From the NCBI GenBank assembly GCA_019614645.1, contig JABWDB010000009.1, positions 10,087,501-10,151,500 on the forward strand: a DNA stretch of 64,000 nucleotides, read 5' to 3'. The DNA is from Stratiolaelaps scimitus. Taxonomy: Eukaryota; Arthropoda; Arachnida; Mesostigmata; Laelapidae. The notes beneath the pieces are model-generated. The model made no database searches, was not told where the DNA came from, and saw only the letters and a program-made list of their open reading frames with translations. Position numbers and translations under genes: made by a program. Shown here piece by piece: positions 24,108 to 33,946 of this stretch (position 1 is its first letter; every line of letters starts with the position of its first letter).

Positions 24108-25295
24108 ATGTCTCAATCACTTATTATTAATGACGCCGCGCTACACATTAACACCAACAACATGGCTGTTTCGAAGAGCTTGGCAAAGTCTACAAATCTT
24201 GAGGCGTTCCATCATTCTACATCGATCTTCTCTATAACTCGCCACCTGAGTAGTGACCAACCGATTGATCATTCTTCGAAAATTTTTGGCGACAGGCAGG
24301 AAACAGCTTTGTCTGAAGAGTCTGACCAACCTCAAAATATCCCCGTGCAAACCAGTGAAGGAGGTAGCAGCTTTCCAGAATCCAGTCAGCCCGGTGAGTT
24401 ATCTCCCTATCCTGTATCTGAAATCTGGCCAACTTCTGAGTATAGCGAACGCGTGACGCAGCTTTGGCTCCAATTAATGGGGAATCAGAAGATGCCGAAT
24501 TCGGTGAGTGCTCACACATGCCCTGTGCCCCTCATACCCAGCCGTAGCAGCCGCGTTTCTATTGCAGAAAGGCCAGAATGCAATTCCCCTTCAAAGGATC
24601 CCGCAAAGTCACAAGCCAATAGACAAACGCCGGAACAATCTCAAAAAAAGCCACGACAGTTGGTAGTATCAGTCGAAGTTGACAACTCCACTCGGAAGGC
24701 TTCAATGAGCAGGTCAGAGAAACTTGCTAACTGCAACTCGAGTAAGCAGTTAATGCTCATGGATTCGTGTCTCCGCGTTGCGGCCTTTCCGCTTGAAGGT
24801 AAACTCGTCGGCCACATCCTGAAGTCAGTGCCGGGCTCCTCGCGAAGACAATTCCTAATTGACAATCTTTGGTCAGGGCTGCTCGATAACGCGGACCCCG
24901 CCACAGTGGATGCCACTAGAAAGTTCATTTTATCTACCCACGAGTCGAATTTGACACTTGGCGGCTTTTACGCACTCTGTTTATGGCGATGCGGTGTTCC
25001 AAAGGTGAATACGGCACTAATGACACCAGTCACAGTGCGGAGTTCAACAAAAAAGGGTTATATCCTATGCTGCCCGTTTTGCCTTATAGGGTGGAGGCCC
25101 AAGTACTGCACCAAACTTGTTTTCGATCTGAAGTTATGTCCAACCCTAATGATAACCCACCGCCAGTTGATGCATAACACAGTTTACTCAAAATTTTTAA
25201 CCAGCGAGCATATCCCTACCGAAATCGTTATCGCTGAAATGTTCCGCGTTCTAGCAGAGTCTACTGGCATAGCTAAGGGTCGAGCAACGAAATAG
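24108..25295 (+). CDS. Unrecognised zinc-finger-like family, member 3
   Basis: Single-exon gene, 395 residues, starting at the ATG at 24108 (MSQSLIINDA). Residues 1-210 are polar and probably disordered. The shared domain runs from about residue 226: EGKLVGHILKSVPGSSRRQFL, then LTLGGFYALCLWRCGVPKV. The finger is C322-P-F-C325-L-I with H351 and H356 (C-x2-C-x25-H-x4-H), and a terminal helix is around EIVIAEMFRVLAES. An extra Cys precedes the first ligand (CCPFC). The domain keeps the LGG and CPFC landmarks while other positions vary freely. It ends seven residues after the last helix, so it lacks the extension of member 1. An AATAAA is at 25497-25502. Function unknown. Confidence 0.75.
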   Translation: MSQSLIINDAALHINTNNMAVSKSLAKSTNLEAFHHSTSIFSITRHLSSDQPIDHSSKIFGDRQETALSEESDQPQNIPVQTSEGGSSFPESSQPGELSPYPVSEIWPTSEYSERVTQLWLQLMGNQKMPNSVSAHTCPVPLIPSRSSRVSIAERPECNSPSKDPAKSQANRQTPEQSQKKPRQLVVSVEVDNSTRKASMSRSEKLANCNSSKQLMLMDSCLRVAAFPLEGKLVGHILKSVPGSSRRQFLIDNLWSGLLDNADPATVDATRKFILSTHESNLTLGGFYALCLWRCGVPKVNTALMTPVTVRSSTKKGYILCCPFCLIGWRPKYCTKLVFDLKLCPTLMITHRQLMHNTVYSKFLTSEHIPTEIVIAEMFRVLAESTGIAKGRATK

Positions 25296-26560
25296 TGCTA
25301 AATTTACGGGTGAGCATCAGCATGACCCATGATCAGTTAGATATGATCGTAATTAGAAAATCCACACAAACGACATGATAACCTTTTATCAGTTCGAACT
25401 AACAATAATTCTACCTTTATCAAATGAACAGATAGTTTCTGTGTCCAAAAGTCGAATATGAGCAAAAAAAGGTACTAACAACACCGAGGCGTAAATAATA
25501 AAGGACCGAAGACGAATTGTATTTCAATTAAAGTTTACTTCTCGTTAGTTAGTGCTGGAGTGCTTAATTGGATAGTTTTTATGTATAGCTCCAATTGAAG
25601 AATTGGTAGTTGGCCTGCGCTTGATTCAAATAAGGACGCGTTGGTTAGAAGCATGTAAGAAAGAAGATATGGCATATTCCTATTTCATATGATTGTATGT
25701 CTTAAAATATGCAATAATTAATGAAGCAAGTTGGTTGCTAAATCTGATCATTTTTTGACAGTGTCTGCTTCATATTTTCGACTAAAATATAGAAGACCCT
25801 TTCTGAGGATGGCGAAAAATCTGCGCCGGTGGACACCTAGTCAACAATCTCTACAATAGAATCTGGATAGATGAGAGAAATAGAACCCTCTTCAAATACA
25901 AACATTGAGGTTGACATGTATCAAAAAAAAGAAGTACTCCAAATTAGGGGGCTCAACAAAATTCGTTCTTCACGAATGTTGTGATAGAATTCGATCACAT
26001 AAACGGTCCTCCGGACGTAGCGAAGAACCGTAGTCGGCGAAAATCAAGTTCCGCTATGGGCTAACTTTCGATAAAATACAATTTCGACGGTGACGACCAC
26101 CTGGCTAGCTGAGAGATAATTTCAGTGTCATCATCCCGTTTCGAGCCTTCGATCGGGAGCGCTTAACTTTAACCACTCGTGTGAAAATTCATCGTGAAAT
26201 CGTCACCTCAAAATCGAACGTCAAATCTACCTCGTCAAGATGGTAAATGTTTATTGGTTTATCAAAGGAGCTGCAATTGACCCTCAGATGGCCTCCCTGA
26301 GATCACACGAATACGGACATGATCATCAACAACACGCGGACTGTTGCTGTCGAGAGATCGTGAGAAGTTGCACTGTTAGAGACGATTGTAGCGACATCTT
26401 TCTATTGCCCCGAAACAATTTTCGAACCAAACGATGAAGACACCAACGTCTCCTCAATGGTTCTGCTTTTCTTTTCGATAAGTTTTATTGTCACTCGTCT
26501 GTTGCCGTGTGTTGATCGTGATGATGACCTTTCGTCTCTGAACTGACTATTGACCCATCA
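25296..26560. other. Intergenic stretch
   Basis: 3' flank of family member 3, followed by sequence that may be the decayed 5' part of the retrotransposon remnant starting near 26590. A 65-codon ORF at 26240-26437 has no recognisable match. No gene is called. Confidence 0.4.
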
Positions 26561-26985
26561 GATGTGTTTGCTTATCAAGGAACGGCACTCACAAGTGAAG
26601 CTTCTTCTATATTTCGACAACTGCTACTCTACGGCACTAGTCGACACCGTGTCCAACAGGCGCTAGCTACTTTCAAGGACTACGTCACCAACTTGAGCCT
26701 AGAGGGGTGAACTTCTGAAGGACCAAGGCGATGAAGTTCCGTCGCGGAGAGCGGCTTGAATTGAGGGACTCACTGCGACAGGATGATTAGTATGTTAACT
26801 CCTTCACGTACTTAGGAATGGCACTTGCACCCATGATCGATGCTTTAGTACATTGCTCAAAGTGTGCGAAAGACTTTGATAACAGCCGCGGCGATAGAGG
26901 ACCCACCGGAGCTCTCTTCCCCTTGGAACGGCGCTGGCCCTCTCCGACTTGAAAGTCGCTCCTTGCGCTCGAACGGACTGCCGCT

Positions 26986-27000
26986 AATATGGGTCTACCT
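26986..27000. repeat. Target-site duplication, left copy
   Basis: Fifteen bases repeated with one mismatch at 27191-27205, flanking the SINE. Confidence 0.85.
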
Positions 27001-27190
27001 AAAGGCTTTCGGGCTGAGTCTCAGCCAATACTTAACGTCCACGGTACAACTGCTTTTAGCATTGCTTCGTAAGACGGATAACCCCTTGAAAATGCAAATG
27101 TGCAACGGTGGGGATCGAACCCGTGCACCTACGTCCGTCTCCTCCTGTTGCAAGTGGCGCACACGAATACACCACGCCACCGGACTTGAC
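27001..27190 (-). mobile_element. tRNA-derived SINE, copy 1, nested in LINE remnant
   Basis: On the minus strand the head begins near 27190 with an A-box-like GGTGGCGTGGTG and, about 50 bases on, a B box GGTTCGATCCC, as in a tRNA-derived SINE. The tail contains the palindrome CGGGCTGA-GTC-TCAGCC near 27010-27025. It is flanked by AATATGGGTCTACCT (26986-27000) and AATATAGGTCTACCT (27191-27205), 15 bp with one mismatch, which is the target-site duplication. It interrupts the LINE remnant, so it inserted later. Confidence 0.85.
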
Positions 27191-27205
27191 AATATAGGTC
27201 TACCT
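27191..27205. repeat. Target-site duplication, right copy
   Basis: Matches 26986-27000 with one mismatch, marking the 5' end of the minus-strand SINE. Confidence 0.85.
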
Positions 27206-27630
27206 CAAACTAGCCAGCTTTGAGGCCTCGATCGTGTAAAGTCTGCCTATGAAAAGCGCGTCCTAGGAGTGTACGTCTAAATGAGAAACAAACTCTGTGA
27301 TACACCGCTCATTCTCGACGAGCGAAGGCGGCTCTTCCGAGCTGCCAGAGACAAGAGCCTACCGACAGTTCATTCGCGACTATGAGCTGAAAACTACTGA
27401 CATAGATGCCAGAACGTTTATGGTTACCACAAGTCCGTAGAATAACCGCCAACTCTTCATGCGCGAGGCTATTCGTAATCTCAGACCTAAGAACAGACGA
27501 AGTGGGCCATAAGTGACGCTCGCGTTACCCGCGTGGTCTGATTGATGGCAGCGTCTCGTGCGAATATCTGCGCTGAGCTGCAGGTTTCTTCGAGATAGCT
27601 ATTAAACTATTAAATTAAATTAAATTCAAA

Positions 27631-28846
27631 TACTCGTATACTAACTACAAGGGCGATGGAAGAATGATCTGGACTATACATGAAACTATATTGGCAGGCA
27701 CTTTGGTCGTTATGTATGTTATTATTTAAAATAGATACAGCTGTGTATCGCTACATAGTTATATGGACGAGTGGGATGTCAATTATTGTACATTATTAGC
27801 AATTGTTGTGATTTGTCCACTGTATCGATTTTGGCTATATTCAAAATGATTGCCTCCGTGATAAATACACGACCTATTACTTTGGTACCTGATGATTACA
27901 AACGAAATTCACTCTCGCGACCCGCTAAAGCCATGTTTGATTTCTTGAACAACGCGTCACGTCAGTTATGGCCGCTACGCAACCATTTACTACAAGTAGC
28001 ATTTGCCAGGGGCTCTTTCAAATCTTGTATAAATGACCAATGAAATTTATTGTACTGAGCTGGCTGTTCTATCGTTTATTAGAACGACGCACTATTTCAA
28101 CATTGCAATTCTGGCACCCTTAGCACGTTTATACAAAATAGGTGGACGCTTGACGGCGTGTGATGATACAGCTGCTAATTAGAAATCATAGATAAACTGC
28201 AATGGTTTGCTTGGGCACTCGAGAGATAACTAGATCCACAGCACATGCTCACGCATATGACAAACAACGCCACGGCGCCTCTGCCATCTGCAATCATCGG
28301 GAGAGTAAAACACATTAATTACCCTATCAGCAATTTGCAACATCGCACGTAGTGAAAGCTGATGTCCACAGGAACGTCCCTTTCTCGAAGTGTACTGTGG
28401 CCAGTGCGGTCAGAATCAATGGCGTGTTTTGGTGTATGCTAGCAGGCGCTAACTGTCAACGCCTTGACGTCGGGAAACAAAGTGTTTAGACAAACAGTGG
28501 TATTGTTCATGTGCATGTGTGTGTGTGTACTTATGGCTGAATGAAGATCAGAGTCATTATGACACAGTTCATGCCATTTGCAAGCAGGTAGCTTGGAATC
28601 AGCTGGTTATACCAGAACCCGATTGACGTCTATCATGAACTACGTGGCAGACTCAAATGCCTATTCAATGAATGTAGCCTCTCCTATAGCCTGAGATTGT
28701 CGTCGTCGTCGTCGATAGCAATTTGATGTACATGCTATGCTATATAGTACACTCCAATAATATTATAATTGTTATCAAGAGATTAGCATATCGAACTGAA
28801 ATCTTGTCTCTGGGACCACGCGAGAAGGCTTTCGTCAACGCTGACA
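27631..28846. other. Intergenic stretch before family member 4
   Basis: Includes a 90-codon ORF at 27771-28043 with a VINTRPIT peptide loosely like an integrase tail but without other support. A GTC/GTCGTC run lies at 28700-28714. A possible TATA box (CTATATAG) at 28740-28747 lies about 100 bases before the start codon of member 4. Confidence 0.4.
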
Positions 28847-30166
28847 ATGTCGGGATTGAATTGTCCCCACAAAGATGATGCCGCCTCATCATCATCATCA
28901 TCATCATTGCAAGATAAACAGCCAGATAATGACAACGGCGCAATTAACACCGAAGTTAACGCCAGCACGGCTGCATCCCTCGATGAAAATGTTCCTCTCG
29001 ATCTTACTCTACCTGCGAAACCGATTTGTGTGAAGCCCATCAGTGTGAAACAATGGCTTAATCATCCTAACGGTGCGACCGAGTGTGAAGGATGTGCAGA
29101 TCTCCCACCGGAGCAAGCATTCCCCATAGCAGTCAACTTGGAGCACTTGATACTCGACGGTTCGACCACTACTGACGGGACGGAAAAGCAAGCAATGTGT
29201 AGCCCAAAGTTAGCGAAAATCACCTCACACGACACCAACGAAACACTTGAAAATGTTCCAGAAAACGAGCAAGAAATCAGCCAGCGGGCGGGGCCCAAGC
29301 TGTGGGTCCCAACAACCTGCCATTCGCAGGTAATCGCGAAACGGCGGTTCGGCGCTCGGGACGTTGTGAGGCATGTCATGGCCGAAAATCATCTATATAT
29401 AACTGTCGGAGAAACAACTGAGAATCCAACAAAGATAATTATAGTTCGTCCACCTGTATCAACCCCACCGCTGGACGAACGTAGTTATCATATTGAGAAC
29501 ATCCTGGCTGTTCGCACAACAACGACAACTACAACGACAGCGACAACCACTACAGCCACTTCACGACAACACAGACACGAAGCTGAGCAAGGAGCTCACG
29601 GGAGTCGAGAGCAACAAGCAGAGAATTCAACGAAGTCATGTTTCCATATCACCAGGCTCGTATTTGAAGATTCAAGCGTCGGTAGGCTCACCGCCACAAT
29701 TCTCACGTTAGCGGAGGGCTATTCTCAAACGAAGATATTAGCCGACAATATACCGTACACAGCGTTGAGGAGGATCGGTCCGCGTGCCGTATCCAAGGCG
29801 GAAACATTTGCTCAATCCACTCCCGAGTCCGCTTTGACCCTGGGAGGACTATACACACTTGAATTGTTTCGCCGCGGAGTCACCGAGGTGGGTTTGATTC
29901 TGTTGACGCCATGTAGAAAAGTGAATATGCCAGCGAATCCCAAAGACGTATGGTTTGACATCCTGTGCCCATTTTGCGTTGTGTGGGCAACTGAGGCCAA
30001 GCTGTTCGAGCCCGTTCGTGGCATTGACCTGGTATACAATCGTATACAGACACATTGTGCGAAAATGCACGCGTCATCATACCTGAAATTTCAGGGCATG
30101 ATGATCCTTCCCATTCGATCAGTAATACACGAGCTGATCGTTCAAATTCTAAATTCGAAAAGGTAG
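28847..30166 (+). CDS. Unrecognised zinc-finger-like family, member 4
   Basis: Single-exon gene, 439 residues, starting at the ATG at 28847 (MSGLNCPHKDD). The N-terminal 270 residues are low in complexity: a run of seven Ser encoded by TCA repeats (28888-28908) and a long Thr tract from ACA/ACG codons (about 29515-29562). The shared domain starts near residue 273: VGRLTATILTLAEGYS, then LTLGGLYTLELFRRGV. The finger is C374-P-F-C377-V-V with H403 and H408 (C-x2-C-x25-H-x4-H), followed by a final helix SVIHELIVQILNSK. It ends directly after the domain. An AATAAA is at 30830-30835. Same strand and single-exon form as the other three members. Function unknown. Confidence 0.75.
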   Translation: MSGLNCPHKDDAASSSSSSSLQDKQPDNDNGAINTEVNASTAASLDENVPLDLTLPAKPICVKPISVKQWLNHPNGATECEGCADLPPEQAFPIAVNLEHLILDGSTTTDGTEKQAMCSPKLAKITSHDTNETLENVPENEQEISQRAGPKLWVPTTCHSQVIAKRRFGARDVVRHVMAENHLYITVGETTENPTKIIIVRPPVSTPPLDERSYHIENILAVRTTTTTTTTATTTTATSRQHRHEAEQGAHGSREQQAENSTKSCFHITRLVFEDSSVGRLTATILTLAEGYSQTKILADNIPYTALRRIGPRAVSKAETFAQSTPESALTLGGLYTLELFRRGVTEVGLILLTPCRKVNMPANPKDVWFDILCPFCVVWATEAKLFEPVRGIDLVYNRIQTHCAKMHASSYLKFQGMMILPIRSVIHELIVQILNSKR

Positions 30167-32681
30167 AGAACAGGTCTGCTGGGAACGAACGCGCTAAAAT
30201 CGCACTCGGTTCGCTGCGATCAATGAGCATTAGCATGCCCGGGGCTATAGCTTGAACCTTGGATGACGTTTATTCAATGAACGTCGTTTTTACAACGTCA
30301 CCTAGAGCAACAGCGTTTCAACAGCCTGTATACGTATGAAACTGGGATGACATTTATAATTAACCAAATGACATTTGCTAAATTAGCACTTCCGTGCAAT
30401 GCGTGCCGGAAATGCCTATGTCGATACGAGCACACTACTAGTAATTATAATTATAACAATGGTAACCAAGCAACCACCTTAGTGATCAAATTGTCTTCGG
30501 CGGCACTCAGCTCATTGCTCTGTCGAATTACATTTTAGTGGAGTTGAACTTTTGTATATTTCATTATGTATATTATGTATGTATATTTGTATGTACTATT
30601 TGTGCATATAACATGGTGTACATGTGACCACCTGGCGCAATATGTGTTGTGTTAACCTTTGAATATAGTGTACATATGTGTACAATGTCGATCAAGTGCA
30701 TAACCATGTATCCATATGCACCACAGAAGTACACTACTCGAGTGTATATATAAATCATATTTACGTTCATGGCACGTTGTAGAGTTGTACCGTATTCGAA
30801 ATAACAATGAATGCATGTAAATTCTATTGAATAAATGAGTGCATTGATCATTGGATAGTTCAATTGAGGTGGTTGACATATTTCGCTGTTGTAATGGCCG
30901 CTCGCAAACGAATTTGAATAGCCACTATTGCTGTATACTTGGTTTAATGTTTGAGTTGTTGTCAGTCAGATATACGCATAAAGTGCCTGTCCGCGCAATT
31001 TTTCGCGGGTAGCATTCGTAGCTTGGATTAATCGACCGGTAGTGGGATGTGTTCCAGGTTTAGGTTCAACTCTGACCGTAGCCTCAGCTAGGTAGAAATT
31101 TTGCCGTAGACATCTCTCGAAGAAATGCCTTACGGATCGAGTAGGTACTAAGAAATACCTGATCTGACGAAGGCCTACTGAAGCCGCCCGCAAATGAACT
31201 TCACGTTTGGTGAGGGTTCTTCAGAACACACGTTTTTCAAACATTTCCCATGATACCTACCGATATCAGTATGATAAAATCCTTCTTCCGTCAGCTTGAT
31301 CGGATTTAGAAAATAGTGCACAAGTCTGGTCAGATACTGGAATCGAATAGCTCTCGGACTATTAAAATGCATGTTCACGCTACAGTGCATCCGGAGAATA
31401 TATTTTCTTCCTTTCTTTAGAGGTTCGCAGCTGTGTGCAGATCCAAATGAGTAAATACTGTCAATCCCCCACCAAGGTCAACGTGAATCACCTTCTACGT
31501 TTATACACGTACGTCTTAGTAGAATTCGCAAACGTGAAACAAGTGATACCAGGATGCTGGCATCATCTACGTCAACAAAGTCAACAAGCAAAAGTAGAAC
31601 ATCTCGACGAAATATGGTTTGGGCGAGGTGTGATAATTGTTTATTGATGCATTCATTTTTTTCATTACATATACTCTTTTATTTAAATGTCTTGTATATG
31701 CTGTCACTTAAACCGCGAGCAGGTTTTGTTTTGGTGAAATATGTCCTCATATTGTGCTTCTTCACTCGTAAAGGTGACGCATACGATAACGACGGTGAGA
31801 AAAATTATTCTTTCACGCGAGTACATTTGGTAAAATAACGACTTAGCTAATCGTTATGACAATCGAAATATTAATGATAGTAATAATAATAATAATTAAT
31901 ATTCGATCCATCTCCGCTTCGGGGTCAGGACATTTTCTCAGGGTATTCTTCTTCGATAGGCAAACAGCACGAGCTCTCTGACGTTGGCATTATACGCGCT
32001 GTCGGCAAGGGAAGATGTTAGCAGAGATACGACGCATCTGAAGAGAAATGCCAGATTACCGAAAACTTAATTATTTACAGCTAATTCCATAACCTGCTAT
32101 AATTCTATCTCAATCTTCACTTCGATAGTGAAACTGCAGATTGAATGAACACCAACTGGCTTGTGTATACTCCGTACCATCCAGTTATTTCGTTTCCGAG
32201 AATACCCCGTACGACAAATAGAACGAATCGGCTGTATTTGATCGCTCAGTGCTCGTAGCCACAGTAGGCTTTGAAGTCTGTATTCGCAGATGAATAGGTG
32301 GCCGAATAAAAAAAGATTTGATTTAAGCATTCGGCTAGAAACATTAGTTCCAAATATCTTGAAGAAATGTTCCCTCATTAGAAGGCCCTTTGGTCGAACA
32401 TCACCAAATTCATAAGTAACCAACTAGATGTGTGTAGACGATAAAAAAGAAAAACGAACCGGCTATTATGCAATGGATCAGCTTCGAAAGTACACGAGTT
32501 AATTCTGCTCCCATTGTATAAACCGAGACCGAGATAGCACAAAGCCTGTCCCAGCGACTTGATTGAATCGACACTCAGAAGTTACAGCGTTTTGGCTGTC
32601 AAAGCTGTACCCAACTTGTGAGCATACGTCTACCGTACGTTGATGCCAATACCTGAGCATGTGATGGTGATGTGTTACAAG
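30167..32681. other. Intergenic stretch between family member 4 and SKP1
   Basis: Both flanking genes end here. The minus strand between 30966 and 31440 holds open stretches with a possible decayed BIR domain (see findings). Another unmatched minus-strand ORF is at 32097-32423. An AT-rich, trinucleotide-like block is at 31874-31900. No intact gene is called. Confidence 0.4.
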
Positions 32682-33946
32682 TTACTTCTCCTCACACCAC
32701 TCGTTCTCCTTGCGAACCTGCTCCTCCTCAGATGGCGTAAAGTCGCTCGTGATATTGAACTGTTTCCGAATGTCTTCGGGTGCTTTGCCTTTGATCATAT
32801 TCGCTACGGTTTTGCAGGTCACGTCAAGGAGACCCTTAATGTCTAGATAGTTCGCAGCCTGAAAATCCCGCAGGTAAGGTAAAGGTGTTATTAATTGATT
32901 AACGAAACACTGCAGCTACAATGAGGCAAGCCTAAATATTATGAGTAACAACTCATTATAACTCAACATTATTTAAGATTAGTGTCATCTGATAATCATA
33001 TTGCTTGAGATTCGCACAAGCAGAGCTTTTGAATACAGCCAACTGTGCAGGATACGATAATTTGGATAAATTACATTATATATATAGTAAATTATATCTG
33101 GGTCATTATTTATAGGGTTGGTTTAGCTTTGCGTGTTTAAAAGGAGAGTAAGCCGCCACTTACCAGGATGAGTTCAAATAGTGTTCCTTGGTCAACTTTG
33201 AGGAAATCCGCATCCCATGAAGGAATATCATCTGTGCGCTTCTCCTTAGTCTCGTCCTCCTCAAGAGGAGGCGGATCATCCTTATGGTAGGTGGCCCATT
33301 GAATAACCTGGTTCATTTGTTGTCATCATCAGAATAACACGAGTGGTCATTCGTTTATTACATATTTGATATGAATATATTAAGGCCGAACAGCCGCAAA
33401 TAGACTGTCTATACGCCAAGACCATAACAGTTCGTGTCTCATACCAATATCATGTATAATGCTCATACAAAATACGTTTGAACTATAATATCGAAAGGAA
33501 GTATTATAAGATATCATATCAATTGGTAAAACACGTACACACTTGACACTCTGAATTTTTTTCTCTCTCTCTCTAATTTTCCATAAAACAGCGTAAGCAA
33601 GCATCTCTTTGCGGAATACAGGCGTGGAGTAAATATTGTGCATGCGTCGGGCGTCAAGGTCACCAGGGACTTTCACAATATGCATAGAACATAGAGCCCA
33701 TCTGTTGGGGGAAAGCCTATCGACATTGTGATGCGTTGTCTAGCCCACGAACCTTTCGAAGTATTGCCGAATTCACGTTGGGCAAAGGCACCACCTCTTC
33801 ATCATCTTCGTCCATTCCCAGATCTTCGAGCATCGTCTTAATTGTTACGGAAGCTTTCGCAATCTCAACGTCGACCTCGAAGATCTCCCCATCGCTACTC
33901 TGAAGCTTGATGTTCGGCATCGTGGCTAATGCTCTAATTGTCACCT
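32682..33946 (-). CDS. SKP1: SKP1, SCF ubiquitin ligase adaptor, three coding exons
   Basis: Coding exons are 33753-33920, 33164-33307 and 32682-32858, all phase 0, giving 162 residues. The protein starts [20 protein letters not shown] and carries the acidic loop [13 protein letters not shown], then [14 protein letters not shown], and [19 protein letters not shown]. It continues with [19 protein letters not shown] and closes with [23 protein letters not shown]. It reads as a normal animal SKP1 over its whole length. SKP1 has a BTB/POZ-type fold that binds CUL1 and two C-terminal helices that bind F-box proteins. The translation start is the ATG at 33920. An in-frame upstream ATG (33944) lies directly after a splice acceptor (TTCTCAG at 33947-33953), so a leader exon exists upstream, and the shorter start matches the family. 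Introns are 445 and 305 bases. A second, diverged copy is at 19334-20514. Confidence 0.96.

Larger units (their letters stand above)
26590..27630 (+). mobile_element. Degenerate non-LTR retrotransposon fragment (3' part)
   Basis: Reading through stops and frame changes gives pieces typical of the C-terminal end of a LINE reverse transcriptase. They are: LLYGTSRHRVQQALATFK (26623-26676) just after a degraded Y-x-D-D-like site, a TKAMKFRRGERLEL segment near 26720-26764, VNSFTYLGMAL near 26792-26824, ALALSDLKVAP, and after the nested SINE AYEKRVLGVYV and RRRLFRAARDKSLP (to about 27362). The sequence ends near 27600-27630 in an ATTAA-type simple repeat, typical of LINE 3' ends. Stops and frameshifts show it is inactive. 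The clade was not determined. The left boundary is uncertain. Confidence 0.65.

Noticed and set aside
27109..27183. Candidate tRNA gene on the minus strand
   Set aside because: A and B boxes are present, but the acceptor stem does not close, and the region lies inside a SINE with target-site duplications and has a second copy.
27771..28043. 90-codon ORF with VINTRPIT, similar to the end of retroviral-type integrases
   Set aside because: Only one short motif; no catalytic residues, zinc-binding region or LTR seen nearby.
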